Source of the DNA: Bradyrhizobium diazoefficiens
GTDB lineage: Bacteria; Pseudomonadota; Alphaproteobacteria; Rhizobiales; Xanthobacteraceae
Length of the DNA stretch: 64,000 bases
Assembly: GCF_018129965.1 (NCBI RefSeq)
Contig: NZ_JAFCKW010000001.1
Span: 843,265 to 907,264 of the forward strand
Direction: 5' to 3'
A program made the position numbers and the translations under genes. This document shows, piece by piece, positions 52,114-61,789 of this stretch; the first letter of the stretch is position 1; every line of letters starts with the position of its first letter. The notes beneath the pieces are model-generated. The model worked only from the letters and a program-made list of their open reading frames with translations. It did no database searches and was not told where the DNA came from.

Positions 52114-54990
52114 TTGCGTCTGATCAGATGCCTCGCGCCCATCGCGCTGGGCCTCATGGTTCTCGTCGCCGCGTCCCCGGCGCGCGCGCTTGACGCTGTC
52201 AGCGTCCGCAGCGACGCGCCCGCGATCGACCTCACCGGGGTGCTCGAGCACCAGCGCAGCGACGCCGACCGCATCCAGGTCTCGACCGCGCCCGGCACCG
52301 ACGGCATCGTCCGCCGCATCGAGGTGCGCGCCCGCGAAGGCGGCCAGAACTGGGTGGTGTTCGCGCTCGCCAACAACACCGACGACCAGCTCGACCGCCT
52401 GATCGTCGCCCCGCATTATCGCATCGTCTCCTCCGGCCTGCTGTGGCCCGACCTCGGGCTGTCGCGCATCGCGACCATCACGCCCTCGACCGGCGACCGG
52501 CCGGAGCGGCAGGAAAGCCCGACCGCCGACGTCTTCCGCGTCACGCTCGACCCCGGCGCCGTGATCACCTTCGTCGCGGAGCTGCGCACCGACAAGCTGC
52601 CGCAGCTCTATCTGTGGGAGCCGGAGGCCTACAAGGACAAGGTCAACTCCTTCACGCTCTACCAGGGCATCGTGATCGGCATCTCCGGGCTCCTCGCGCT
52701 CGTGCTGACGATCCTGTTCGTGGTCAAGGGCAGCATCATGTTCCCCGCGGCCGCGGCGCTGGCCTGGGCGGTGCTGGTCTATATCGGCGTCGACTTCGGC
52801 TTCTGGGGCAAGGTGCTCGACATGTCGAACAACGCCGAGCGCATCTGGCGCGCGGCGGGCGAGGCGATCCTGGCGGCGACGCTGCTGGTGTTCCTGTTCG
52901 CCTATCTCAACCTCAGCCGCTGGCACGTGCGCTATTCGCACATCACGGTGGGCTGGCTCGCCTTCCTCGGCTCGCTGGTGGCGCTGGCCCTGTTCGATCC
53001 GGCGGTCGCCTCCGGTATCGCGCGCATCTCGCTGGTGCTGATCGCGTTCGCCGGCTTCGCGCTGATCGTCTATCTCTCGACCCACGGCTTCGACCGTGCG
53101 GTGCTCTTGATCCCGACCTGGTTCCTGCTGGTGGTCTGGGTGGTCGCGGCCGGCATGACGGTGGCGGGCTCGGTCACCAACGACATCGTCGGCCCTGCGC
53201 TGCTCGGCGGCCTCGTGCTGATCGTGATGCTGATCGGCTTCACGGTGATGCAGCACGCCTTCGCGGGCGGCGGCGCCACCACCGGCATCGTCTCCGACAT
53301 CGAGCGCCGCGCGCTGGCGCTGGCCGGCTCCGGCGATCTGATCTGGGACTGGGACGTGTCAGCCGACAAGGTCTTCACCAGCCCCGAGACCGAGGCCCTG
53401 CTCGGCCTCAAGCGCGGCACGCTGGAAGGCCCGGCCGCGTCGTGGCTGGAAGTGCTCCACCCGCTCGACCAGGACCGCTTCCGCGCCGCGCTCGACAGCG
53501 TGCTCGACCAGCGCCGCGGCCGCCTCGTACAGGATTTCCGCTTGCGCACCCCGGACGGCCATTTCATGTGGTTCGCGCTGAAGGCGCGCCCGGTGGTCGG
53601 CTCCGACGGCGAAGTCTCGCGCGTGGTCGGCACGCTCACCGACGTCACCGAGCTGCGCAACGCCGAAGAGCGCATGCTGCACGATTCCGTCCACGACAAT
53701 CTCACCGGCCTGCCGAACCGCAAGCTGTTCATGGACCGGCTGGGTGCGGTGGCGCATTTCGCCAAGACCATGCCGGCGCTGCGGCCCACGCTGATGGTGA
53801 TCGACCTCGACCGCTTCAAGCAGGTCAACGATTCCGTCGGCATCGCCGTCGGCGATTCCATCCTGCTGACGCTCGCCCGCCGCCTCACCCGCATCCTGAA
53901 GCCGCAGGACACGCTGGCGCGGCTCGCCGGCGACCAGTTCGGACTGATCCTGCTGTCGGAGCAGGACCCTGCCCGCATCACCGCTTTCGCCGAGACCATC
54001 CGCAAGACCATCCGCGCCCCGATCGCCTTCAACGAGCGCGAGATCTTTCTCACCGCCTCGATCGGGCTCGCGCTGTCTGATCCGCAGGTTCAGCTGACCG
54101 ACGAGATCATCAAGGACGCCGAGCTTGCGATGTATCACTCCAAGCGCATCGGCGGCGACCGCATCGACGTCTACAAGCCCGCGATGCGCGCCCGAAAGAC
54201 CGACCGGCTGACCCTCGAGAGCGAATTGCGCCGCGCCATCGAGCGCCAGGAGCTGACGATCCTCTACCAGCCGATCGTGCGGCTGGAAGACCGCTCCGTC
54301 GCGGGCTTCGAAGCGCTGGTGCGCTGGGATCATCCGAAGCTCGGACGCATGGCTCCGTCGGAATTCATCAGCATCGCCGAGGAAACCGGCCTGATCGTCG
54401 ACCTCGGCATGTTCGTGCTCGACCAGACCGCCAAGCAGCTCTCGATCTGGCAGCGCGCGATGCGCTCGCGCGAGCCGATCTTCGCGTCCGTCAACGTCTC
54501 CTCGCGGCAATTGCTGCGCCACGACCTGATCCACGACATCCGCACCGTGCTGTCGCGCTCGTCGGTGGCCCGCGGCACGCTGAAGCTGGAATTGACGGAA
54601 TCGCTGGTGATGGAGAATCCGGAGCACGCCGCCCAGATGCTGACGCGCATTCGCGAGCTCGGCACCGGCCTGTCGCTCGACGATTTCGGCACCGGCCATT
54701 CCTCGCTGGCCTATCTGCAGCGCTTCCCGTTCGACACCATCAAGATCGACCAGTCGTTCGTGCGCACCACCAACCGCGGCACCCGCCCGGTGATCCTGAA
54801 GTCGATCATCGCGCTCGCGCACGACCTCGGCATGGACGTGGTGGCGGAGGGCGCGGAAACCGATTCCGACGCCGTCGAGCTCTACCAGATGGGCTGCGAA
54901 TACGCGCAGGGCTTCGCTTTCGGCGAGCCGATGGACGCGGATGCCGCGATGCGGCTGCTGACGGAAGTGCGGCTGGAAGCGGCGAGCTGA
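52114..54990 (+). CDS. 7TMR-DISM / PAS / degenerate GGDEF / EAL protein, probable c-di-GMP phosphodiesterase
   Basis: A 958-residue membrane signalling protein. A signal peptide (about 1-25, APIALGLMVLVAASPARA) leads to a periplasmic extracellular-sensing domain (about 30-150), several membrane helices (about 180-385), a PAS domain (about 405-515), a GGDEF domain (about 520-690) and a C-terminal EAL domain (about 700-950). The GGDEF motif reads AGDQF (605-609), so cyclase activity is unlikely. The EAL motif is intact (FEALVRW, E733) with DDFGTGHSSL, so c-di-GMP hydrolysis is expected. TTG at 52114 has GGAG 8 bp upstream; an earlier TTG at 52063 lacks one. Confidence 0.88.
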   Translation: MRLIRCLAPIALGLMVLVAASPARALDAVSVRSDAPAIDLTGVLEHQRSDADRIQVSTAPGTDGIVRRIEVRAREGGQNWVVFALANNTDDQLDRLIVAPHYRIVSSGLLWPDLGLSRIATITPSTGDRPERQESPTADVFRVTLDPGAVITFVAELRTDKLPQLYLWEPEAYKDKVNSFTLYQGIVIGISGLLALVLTILFVVKGSIMFPAAAALAWAVLVYIGVDFGFWGKVLDMSNNAERIWRAAGEAILAATLLVFLFAYLNLSRWHVRYSHITVGWLAFLGSLVALALFDPAVASGIARISLVLIAFAGFALIVYLSTHGFDRAVLLIPTWFLLVVWVVAAGMTVAGSVTNDIVGPALLGGLVLIVMLIGFTVMQHAFAGGGATTGIVSDIERRALALAGSGDLIWDWDVSADKVFTSPETEALLGLKRGTLEGPAASWLEVLHPLDQDRFRAALDSVLDQRRGRLVQDFRLRTPDGHFMWFALKARPVVGSDGEVSRVVGTLTDVTELRNAEERMLHDSVHDNLTGLPNRKLFMDRLGAVAHFAKTMPALRPTLMVIDLDRFKQVNDSVGIAVGDSILLTLARRLTRILKPQDTLARLAGDQFGLILLSEQDPARITAFAETIRKTIRAPIAFNEREIFLTASIGLALSDPQVQLTDEIIKDAELAMYHSKRIGGDRIDVYKPAMRARKTDRLTLESELRRAIERQELTILYQPIVRLEDRSVAGFEALVRWDHPKLGRMAPSEFISIAEETGLIVDLGMFVLDQTAKQLSIWQRAMRSREPIFASVNVSSRQLLRHDLIHDIRTVLSRSSVARGTLKLELTESLVMENPEHAAQMLTRIRELGTGLSLDDFGTGHSSLAYLQRFPFDTIKIDQSFVRTTNRGTRPVILKSIIALAHDLGMDVVAEGAETDSDAVELYQMGCEYAQGFAFGEPMDADAAMRLLTEVRLEAAS

Positions 54991-55017
54991 TCTCGCCATT
55001 CGCGCGCATTATCACAC

Positions 55018-55163
55018 CGTCATCGTGGGGCGTGAGCCATGCGACGCGAAGCGGCGCCTGGCGAGCCTCGAAGGATCAGCGGCCGGGATGCAGCCGGGCC
55101 TGTCGTCCTTCGAGACCCGTCCTGCGTTGCAGGACGAGCACCTCAGGATGACGGCGAGAGATT
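55018..55163. repeat. Palindromic repeat, GTCATC...GATGAC type
   Basis: CCGTCATCGTGGGGCG opposes CACCTCAGGATGACGG, with inner CGAGCCTCGAAGGA / TCCTTCGAGACCCG arms. It fills the gap after the EAL-protein gene. Confidence 0.75.
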
Positions 55164-55174
55164 TTCGCGCGTCG

Positions 55175-55438
55175 CTATCGCCGACGGTCGCTCTTCAGCT
55201 TCGTGAACCGCACGCTCTGGCCGTCCGGCATCCGCATCGCCTTGAAGCCGGCAGCGAGGCAGGCTTCGCGCTGCGGCATCTGGATGTCGGGGCTGCGCGA
55301 GGTGTCCCACCATGAGGCACGGTTTGCTGCGCGCGGGAGGGCCGAGTCGATGATCTCCTCGATCTGCTCGAAGGTCAGCACGAATTCCGCCTGCTTCTGC
55401 CGCATCAGATAGTCGCGTAGCGCGTCGTAGTCGTTCAC
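55175..55438 (-). CDS. Conserved small hypothetical protein
   Basis: An 87-residue basic protein I recognise only as a small conserved type. MNDYDALRDYLMRQKQAEF, then FEQIEEIIDSALPRAA and SWWDTSR, are typical of a family of short proteins in bacteria that I would place near DUF7662. It is predicted to be soluble. It lies divergent to the diguanylate cyclase gene downstream, with no clear operon. Function unknown. Confidence 0.7.
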   Translation of the reverse strand: MNDYDALRDYLMRQKQAEFVLTFEQIEEIIDSALPRAANRASWWDTSRSPDIQMPQREACLAAGFKAMRMPDGQSVRFTKLKSDRRR

Positions 55439-55591
55439 AATCGTCCTCTCGTCCGGAGCGGAATCCCGCCGATCAAGCCTGCCGAAAATCGTTAGCCGGA
55501 TAAACCGTTTCTTAACTCATTGCGACGGCGTCGTCGCGGCTTAAACACTACTCAAGATTTCGGGCGCATCCACTAGGGCCGGGAGCAAAAG

Positions 55592-57088
55592 ATGCTGTCT
55601 GGATTGCGCGACGTCACGGCCCGCTGGCCGCGGCGCATATCGGCGAAGCTGCTGATCATCTCGTCCGTGGTGGCCGTGATCGGCTTTTCCGCCATTTGCG
55701 TCAACGTCATGCTGGACATGCGCCATGGCGAGGAGGCGCTCGCGCGCCAGACGCTGGAGAACCTCGCCACGTCCATCGACGCCGACATCAGCCGCAACAT
55801 CGAGATCTACGACCTCTCACTCAGGGCAGTCGCCAACAACATGCTGCTGCCCGAGATCGCCGCGGTCTCCAAACCGGTTCGTCACCTGATCCTGTTCGAC
55901 CATGCGACCACGGCGAAGCATTTCGGCGCCATCCAGGTGTTCGATGCCGAGGGCAGGCTGACCATCGACGCCTCCTCGCTTGACCCGCTGCCGGAGAACC
56001 GCGGCGAGGAGGATTATTTCAAGGTTCATCGCGACAATCCCGGCGCCGGGCTCTTCATCAGCCGTCCGATGCTGTTCCGCGGCGCCTATTCGATCGTGCT
56101 GAGCCGGCGCATCAGCGACACCGACGGCGGCTTCATAGGCGTCGTCGCCGGTTCGATCCGCTTCAGCTATTTCCACGAATTGTTCGAGCGCCTGAGCCTC
56201 GACCCCGAAGACACCATCACCGTCCTCAAGCGCGACCGCACGATCATGATGCGGCGGCCGTTCGATCTCGACATCATCGGCAAGAACCTCAGCGTACTCC
56301 AGGCGTGGAGAGCGGACAATTTGCCGGCCGGCAGCTCCTATTCGGGTCAAGGCCCCGTGGACCCGACCCCGCGGCTGTATGTTCGCAGCAATGGCAACAA
56401 TTCGCTGTTCGTCGTGGCCGGCAAACCGCTGACCGCCGTGTTCGCGCTGTGGCAAAGGGAGGCGCTCCGCATCGGCGCCGTGGTCCTCGCGCTGGCGCTG
56501 TTCCTGCTGGGATCGTCGATCGTGCTGGCGCGCGAGATCGGCCGGCGCGCGAACGCCGAAAGCAGGCTCGAGGAGATGGCGACGACGGACGCACTCACCG
56601 GCCTGAAGAACCGCCGCAAGTTCGACGATGTGATCGAGAGCGAATGGCGCCGCGCCATGCGCCAGAAGACGCCGATCGCGCTGCTGATGATCGATGCCGA
56701 TCATTTCAAGTCCTACAACGACACGTTCGGCCACCAGGCTGGAGACCAGGTGCTGGTCGGCATCGCAATCTGCATCTCCGATTCGGTGCGCCGCGCCGGC
56801 GATTGCGCCGCGCGCTATGGCGGCGAGGAGTTTGCCGTGCTGCTGCCGAACACCTCGGCCGCCGACGCCTTCAAGGTCGCCGAGGCGATCCGCGGCAAGG
56901 TGCAGGGCTGGTCCGACGACGAGACGTCGTCGACGGTCTCCTGCGGAATCGCCAGCCTCGTTCCCGCGATCGGCATGGACTGGTCGATCCTGGTCTCCGC
57001 TGCCGACAAGGCGCTCTACGCGGCGAAAGCCGGCGGCCGCAACCAGTCTGTGGTGGCAAGCCTGCCGAAGCTGTCGCTGGTGGCGTGA
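55592..57088 (+). CDS. Membrane diguanylate cyclase with Cache-type sensor
   Basis: A 498-residue c-di-GMP synthase. It has two membrane helices (about 19-40 and 292-313) around a periplasmic Cache-like sensor domain (about 45-285, containing VFDAEGRLTIDASSLDPLP and GSIRFSYFHELFERL). The cytoplasmic GGDEF domain ends the protein with an intact GGEEF motif (410-414) and an RAGD product-inhibition site at 401-404, five residues upstream. It should make c-di-GMP in response to an extracellular ligand and limit itself by feedback. The neighbouring EAL protein could oppose it, though they are separate units. Confidence 0.93.
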   Translation: MLSGLRDVTARWPRRISAKLLIISSVVAVIGFSAICVNVMLDMRHGEEALARQTLENLATSIDADISRNIEIYDLSLRAVANNMLLPEIAAVSKPVRHLILFDHATTAKHFGAIQVFDAEGRLTIDASSLDPLPENRGEEDYFKVHRDNPGAGLFISRPMLFRGAYSIVLSRRISDTDGGFIGVVAGSIRFSYFHELFERLSLDPEDTITVLKRDRTIMMRRPFDLDIIGKNLSVLQAWRADNLPAGSSYSGQGPVDPTPRLYVRSNGNNSLFVVAGKPLTAVFALWQREALRIGAVVLALALFLLGSSIVLAREIGRRANAESRLEEMATTDALTGLKNRRKFDDVIESEWRRAMRQKTPIALLMIDADHFKSYNDTFGHQAGDQVLVGIAICISDSVRRAGDCAARYGGEEFAVLLPNTSAADAFKVAEAIRGKVQGWSDDETSSTVSCGIASLVPAIGMDWSILVSAADKALYAAKAGGRNQSVVASLPKLSLVA

Positions 57089-57132
57089 GGCCTGCTACCC
57101 GACCTAGCGCCCGCGATGTGCGCCGCACGGTC

Positions 57133-57264
57133 GGTGTCGTCCCCGCGCACGCGGGGACCCATAACCACAGCAAAGAGTTTGGCGAAGATTCGCCGTCCGG
57201 TCCTGGTGCCGGGCGCAATCGATGGATCGCGCGGTATGGGTCCCTGCGTTCGCAGGGACGACAC
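57133..57264. repeat. Palindromic repeat pair, GTCGTCCCCGCG type
   Basis: GTGTCGTCCCCGCGCACGCG opposes CGTTCGCAGGGACGACAC. Related to 23960-24093. It lies between converging ends of the cyclase and galU genes. Confidence 0.8.
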
Positions 57265-57269
57265 CGAGA

Positions 57270-58145
57270 TTACTGCCCCAGATACTTCTTCATCTCCGCG
57301 ATCAGCCCGTCACGCAGTTCCGGCCGCTTCAGGCCGTAGGCGATGTTGGCGCGGAGGAAGCCGGACTTGGAGCCGCAATCATGGCGCTCGCCCTCGAACT
57401 CGACGCCGTAGAATTTCTGCGACTTCGCAAGCCGGATCATGGCGTCGGTGAGCTGGATCTCGCCGCCGGCGCCACGCTCCTGGGTCTCCAGGATCTTGAA
57501 GATTTCCGGCTGCAGGATGTAGCGGCCGGTGATCGAAAGGTTGGAGGGCGCGGTGCCCTTGGCCGGCTTCTCGACCATGCCGTCGACCTCGAACATCTTG
57601 CCGGTGCGCTTGCCGACGCCGCAGATGCCGTATTGATGGGTGAGATGGTCGGGCACCGCCTCGACCGCGATGACGTTCGATTTCTCGCCGAGCATCGAGG
57701 CCGTCTCGATCATCTGCTTCAGGCAGCCGGTGGTGTTCAGCACGAGCTCGTCGGGCAGCACGACCGCGAACGGCTCGTTGCCGACGATGTCGCGCGCGCA
57801 CCAGACCGCGTGTCCGAGGCCGAGCGGCGCCTGCTGGCGCGTGAAGCTGACGGCGCCGGCCTCCGGCTGATTCTGCGCCAGGATATCCTGCTCGGCCTTC
57901 TTGCCGCGCGCAGCCAGCGTCGCGTCGAGCTCGAACATCCTGTCGAAATGATCTTCAATGACGTTTTTGTTGCGCCCGGTGACGAAGATGAAATGCTCGA
58001 TGCCGGCTTCGCGCGCCTCGTCATAAACGTACTGGATCAGCGGCTTGTCGACGATGGTCAGCATTTCCTTCGGCATCGCCTTGGTGGCAGGCAGGACGCG
58101 GGTGCCGAGGCCGGCGACGGGGAATACGGCTTTGCGGATTTTCAT
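57270..58145 (-). CDS. galU: UTP-glucose-1-phosphate uridylyltransferase
   Basis: A 291-residue nucleotidyltransferase that makes UDP-glucose for exopolysaccharide, lipopolysaccharide and glucan synthesis. FPVAGLGTRVLPATKAMPKEM is the nucleotide and metal loop, EAGIEHFIFVTGRNK and QAPLGLGHAVWCARD follow, and FYGVEFEGERHDCGSKSGFL near the C-terminus is typical. The ATG at 58145 (MKIRKAVFPVAG) is the family start. It is a single gene on the minus strand. Confidence 0.96.
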   Translation of the reverse strand: MKIRKAVFPVAGLGTRVLPATKAMPKEMLTIVDKPLIQYVYDEAREAGIEHFIFVTGRNKNVIEDHFDRMFELDATLAARGKKAEQDILAQNQPEAGAVSFTRQQAPLGLGHAVWCARDIVGNEPFAVVLPDELVLNTTGCLKQMIETASMLGEKSNVIAVEAVPDHLTHQYGICGVGKRTGKMFEVDGMVEKPAKGTAPSNLSITGRYILQPEIFKILETQERGAGGEIQLTDAMIRLAKSQKFYGVEFEGERHDCGSKSGFLRANIAYGLKRPELRDGLIAEMKKYLGQ

Positions 58146-58350
58146 GGGATTGATCGAATACCTGATGACACATGTGACGGCGGCAATGACATCTTAGCTA
58201 TCCTGTTTGCAGCCGCCAACAAAGGCGGATCTGGGGCCCCGCCGCACGGCGCCGGAAAAAAGCGGCCAGTGAAATTTCACCTTTGTTAAGCTATTGGCAA
58301 CCGGGACCGGGGCTCCTGATGGCGGATCTTGGACGGAGAGGTGTGGCACG

Positions 58351-59736
58351 ATGCAATCGGTGACAAGGGTCGCTTTGTCGATGACCGGCGCAATAATGCT
58401 TGCCGCCAGCCTGCTGATCCCCGTATCCGCGCACGCCCAGGCGCAAAACGGCCTGTCGAACCTGTTCGGCGGCATTTTTTCCGGCTCGACCCCCGCCCCG
58501 TCGCAGACTCCGCCCGGCCCCGGCGGTGCCCAAACGGGAGTTCAGCCTTGGAGCGGCGAGGACGGCGCCTCCGGCCATCCGCTGATGACGGCGGCCGCGA
58601 TCCGCGAGGCCGCGAGCAATTTCGCCAATTGCGTCGCAGGCATGTGGCCCGATGCCGCACGGCGCGGCATCACCCAGGACAATTTCCAGCGCTTCACCGC
58701 CGGCCTTGCGCCCGACCTGCGCATCATGGATCTGATGGATTCGCAGCCGGAATTCACCAAGTCGATCTGGGACTATCTCGACATCCTCGTGAACGACAAT
58801 CGCCTCGCCAAGGGCCGCGAGGTGCTCGCCAAATACAGGGCGCAGTTCGACGCCACCGAGAAGGCCTACGGCGTCGATCGCTACATCATCGCCTCGATCT
58901 GGGGCATCGAGTCCAACTATTCGACGCAGATGGGCGACCGCAGCGTGCTGCAATCGACCGCGACGCTCGCCTGCATCGGCCGCCGCCAGGCCTATTTCAA
59001 GGACGAGTTCCTCTCCGCGCTGGAGATCCTCAACCGCGGGGACCTCAGGCCCGAGCAGATGCGCGGGTCCTGGGCCGGCGCGTTCGGCCCGACGCAGTTC
59101 ATGCCGACCGCATTCAAGCGCTTTGCCGTGGACGGCGATGGCGACGGACGGCGCGACGTCGTCGACAACCCCACCGACCTGATCGCCTCCACCGCCAACA
59201 ACCTGAAAAAGGATGGCTGGCAGCCCGGGCAAACCTGGGGCTACGAGGTCGTGGTGCCACAGGGCTTCAATTACATGCTGGCTGACCGCGCCAAGGCGAT
59301 GACGCTCGCGCAGTGGGAGAAGCTCGGCCTCAAGCGCCCGACGGGCCAGCCGTTCCCGCAGCTGGCGGAAAAAGCCTATCTGTTGGCGCCGGCGGGTGCG
59401 CAGGGACCCGGCTTCCTGATGCTCCAGAACTTCCGCGTCATCATGAAGTACAACCCCGCCGAGGCCTATGCGCTGGCGATCGGCCATTTCGCCGACCGCC
59501 TGCGCGGCGGCCAGCCGTTCGTGCAGCCCTGGCCGCGGCAGGAACGGGAGCTGTCGCGCACCGAGCGGCTGGAGCTGCAGCAGTTGCTGGCCCAGCGCGG
59601 CTTCTACAAGGGGACCCCGGACGGCCAGTTCGGCGGCCAGACCCGGGAGGCCCTGCGCAACTTCCAGGCCTCTATCGGAGTACCTGCCGACGGATTCGCC
59701 TCCTCCGACGCGCTGGAACGCCTGCGCGGACGGTAA
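58351..59736 (+). CDS. Lytic murein transglycosylase with peptidoglycan-binding domain
   Basis: A 461-residue exported MltB-type enzyme that cleaves peptidoglycan glycan chains with formation of anhydro-muramic acid. A signal peptide (about 1-29) precedes a linker, then the catalytic Glu is E187 in IASIWGIESNYSTQM, with WAGAFGPTQFMPTAFKRFAV and DFxDxxG-like parts after it. A PG-binding_1 domain (about 400-460, LLAQRGFYKGTPDGQFG) ends the protein. The ATG at 58351 follows GGAGAGG. No SPOR or lipoprotein signal is seen. Confidence 0.93.
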   Translation: MQSVTRVALSMTGAIMLAASLLIPVSAHAQAQNGLSNLFGGIFSGSTPAPSQTPPGPGGAQTGVQPWSGEDGASGHPLMTAAAIREAASNFANCVAGMWPDAARRGITQDNFQRFTAGLAPDLRIMDLMDSQPEFTKSIWDYLDILVNDNRLAKGREVLAKYRAQFDATEKAYGVDRYIIASIWGIESNYSTQMGDRSVLQSTATLACIGRRQAYFKDEFLSALEILNRGDLRPEQMRGSWAGAFGPTQFMPTAFKRFAVDGDGDGRRDVVDNPTDLIASTANNLKKDGWQPGQTWGYEVVVPQGFNYMLADRAKAMTLAQWEKLGLKRPTGQPFPQLAEKAYLLAPAGAQGPGFLMLQNFRVIMKYNPAEAYALAIGHFADRLRGGQPFVQPWPRQERELSRTERLELQQLLAQRGFYKGTPDGQFGGQTREALRNFQASIGVPADGFASSDALERLRGR

Positions 59737-59906
59737 AGTCGCGCCGAAAGTAACCCTGAAGCGGTATTTTGCCCGATGGCCTTGACGGGGACGGCTGTTC
59801 CCCAGTGTATGGCCGAAGAATTCGCAGCAGAATTTGCCCGTTTGCGGCCCGATTCCGTTATTATATCGAACCATCTCCGATCCCTATTGCGCGTGCCCGA
59901 GATCGC

Positions 59907-61631
59907 ATGTCGAAGAAGTCCCTGTTCAAGGCGCTGACCGAGACCGGCCCGCTGATCGCGCTGGGGACGGCGCTTGCGATATTGGTCTCCATTGCCGGAC
60001 CCGCCTCGGCGCAATTCTTCAACTTCCCCGGCTTCGGCGGCCCGCCACAGCGCTCGGCCCCGCAGCGAAACGGTGGTGGTGGTGGCGGCGGATGGTTCGG
60101 CGGCGATTTCTTCGCGCCGTTCCAGCAGCAACAGCCGCAGGCGCCGCGCCAGGATTTTTCGCGGGCACCAGCGCCTGCCAAGCGCGACAGCATTCCCGAC
60201 AAGAACGTGCTGGTGATCGGCGACGGCATGGCCGACTGGCTCGCCTACGGCCTCGAGGATGCCTACAGCGAGCAGCCCGACATGGGCGTGATCCGCAAGC
60301 ACAAGACCACGTCCGGCCTGATCAAGTACCAGCCGAAGGGCGAACCCTCGGATTGGGCGGCGGCTGCGAAGAGCCTCCTCGAGACCGAGAAGCCTGACGT
60401 CATCGTCGTGATGCTCGGCCTGAATGACCGCATCGCGATTCGCGAGCCCGTCGTGGACAAATCCGACAAGGCCTCGGACAAGGCTACGGACAAGGACAAA
60501 AAGAACGACAAGGGCGCGCGGGCCAAGCCGCAGGGAAAGCCGGCTGACAAGCCCGGCGACGCCAAGCCCGGTGAAGCAAAGCCCGGCGATACCGCTGCCA
60601 AGCCCGACGACAAGCCGGCCGATGCCGATCTGCCGCAGGACGATGCCGATAACGCCGACACGCCTGCCGCCGCGCCCGAGAAGACGGCCCGCAACCCGAA
60701 CGGTCTCTACGAATTCCGCGACGAACGCTGGGTCGAGCTCTACGGCAGGAAGATCGAGGAGCTGGCCAACGTCCTCAAGGCCAAGGGCGTGCCGGTGCTT
60801 TGGGTCGGCCTGCCGGCGATCCGCGGCCCGAAGGGCACCGCGGACATGCTGTTCCTGGATTCGCTCTATCGCGAGGGCGCGGCCAAGGCCGGCATCACCT
60901 ATGTCGACGTCTGGGACGGCTTTGTCGACGAGGCCGGCCGCTTCCTGCAGAAGGGCCCGGACTTCGAAGGTCAGATCCGCCAGCTCCGCAGCTATGACGG
61001 CGTCTATTTCACCAAGCCAGGCGCGCGCAAGCTCGCGCATTATGTCGAGCGCGAGATCACGCGCCTGCTTGCAGGACGCTCCGGCCCGATCGCGCTGCCG
61101 AGCGAGCCGGCGACGCCCGACACCAGTGCCGAACCCGGCAAGCCCGCGCCGCGACCGCTGGCAGGGCCGATCGTACCGCTCGTTGCAGCCTCGATCTCGA
61201 CCGATCAATTGCTGGGCGGGCCGGGCTCGCGTCCCGCCGCCGTAGATCCTCTCGCCGCAAAGACGATGGTGAAGGGCGAGCCGCTGGCGGCGCCGGCAGG
61301 CCGCGCCGACGATTATGCCTGGCCGCGCCGCGAAGTCGGCCGCGAGCAGGCCAAGGGCGATACGCCGATGGCCGCAACGACGCCTGACGGCTCTGCTGCA
61401 GCGCCGGGAACAGCCGCAGCCGGCATTGCGCCACAAAAGCTGGCGCCGAAAAAGCCGGCAGCGTCGCAACCGGCGCAGGCTCAGCCGTCATTGCGTGATT
61501 TCTTTGGCTTCGGCGCTCCGCAGCAGCAGGCGCCGCGTCAATTGTCGCCGGGGCCGCGCAATCCTTCTCAAAACCCGGCGCCCCCGCGACCGCCGGGCAG
61601 CGTCGGGCGATCGGCGGAAGTCGTTCGGTAA
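59907..61631 (+). CDS. SGNH/GDSL-fold DUF459 protein with missing catalytic Ser and His
   Basis: A 574-residue exported protein. After a signal anchor (about 13-34) and a glycine/glutamine-rich stretch, an SGNH-hydrolase fold starts at about residue 98. Block I reads VIGDGMADWLAYGL where a GDS is expected, so Gly107 replaces the nucleophile Ser. Block III GLND (N173) is present. Block V reads SYDGVYFTKPGARKLAHYV with Tyr367 where the catalytic His should be, though Asp364 is kept. A Lys/Asp/Ala/Pro-rich insertion lies at about 185-260, and the C-terminus is proline-rich. Hence it is probably a non-catalytic binding protein. ATG at 59907 gives MSKKSLF. Confidence 0.85.
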   Translation: MSKKSLFKALTETGPLIALGTALAILVSIAGPASAQFFNFPGFGGPPQRSAPQRNGGGGGGGWFGGDFFAPFQQQQPQAPRQDFSRAPAPAKRDSIPDKNVLVIGDGMADWLAYGLEDAYSEQPDMGVIRKHKTTSGLIKYQPKGEPSDWAAAAKSLLETEKPDVIVVMLGLNDRIAIREPVVDKSDKASDKATDKDKKNDKGARAKPQGKPADKPGDAKPGEAKPGDTAAKPDDKPADADLPQDDADNADTPAAAPEKTARNPNGLYEFRDERWVELYGRKIEELANVLKAKGVPVLWVGLPAIRGPKGTADMLFLDSLYREGAAKAGITYVDVWDGFVDEAGRFLQKGPDFEGQIRQLRSYDGVYFTKPGARKLAHYVEREITRLLAGRSGPIALPSEPATPDTSAEPGKPAPRPLAGPIVPLVAASISTDQLLGGPGSRPAAVDPLAAKTMVKGEPLAAPAGRADDYAWPRREVGREQAKGDTPMAATTPDGSAAAPGTAAAGIAPQKLAPKKPAASQPAQAQPSLRDFFGFGAPQQQAPRQLSPGPRNPSQNPAPPRPPGSVGRSAEVVR

Positions 61632-61640
61632 TCGATTTCG

Positions 61641-61773
61641 TGTCCCCGACGCGTTGCAGCACCGCTCGGTGATGCGACGCAGAGATGGAACCCAGGCATT
61701 TCTCACACGCACAAAAAAATGGGCCCCGGCTCTGTGCAGCAGCGATTGAGCGCTGCGGCGAGTCCGGGGCACA
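61641..61773. repeat. Palindromic repeat, GTCCCGGACGCG type (third copy)
   Basis: GTGTCCCCGACGCGTTGCAG opposes CGCTGCGGCGAGTCCGGGG. Related to 30291-30417 and 45411-45532. It lies between two converging genes. Confidence 0.75.
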
Positions 61774-61789
61774 CCGTCTTTGAGGCGAC

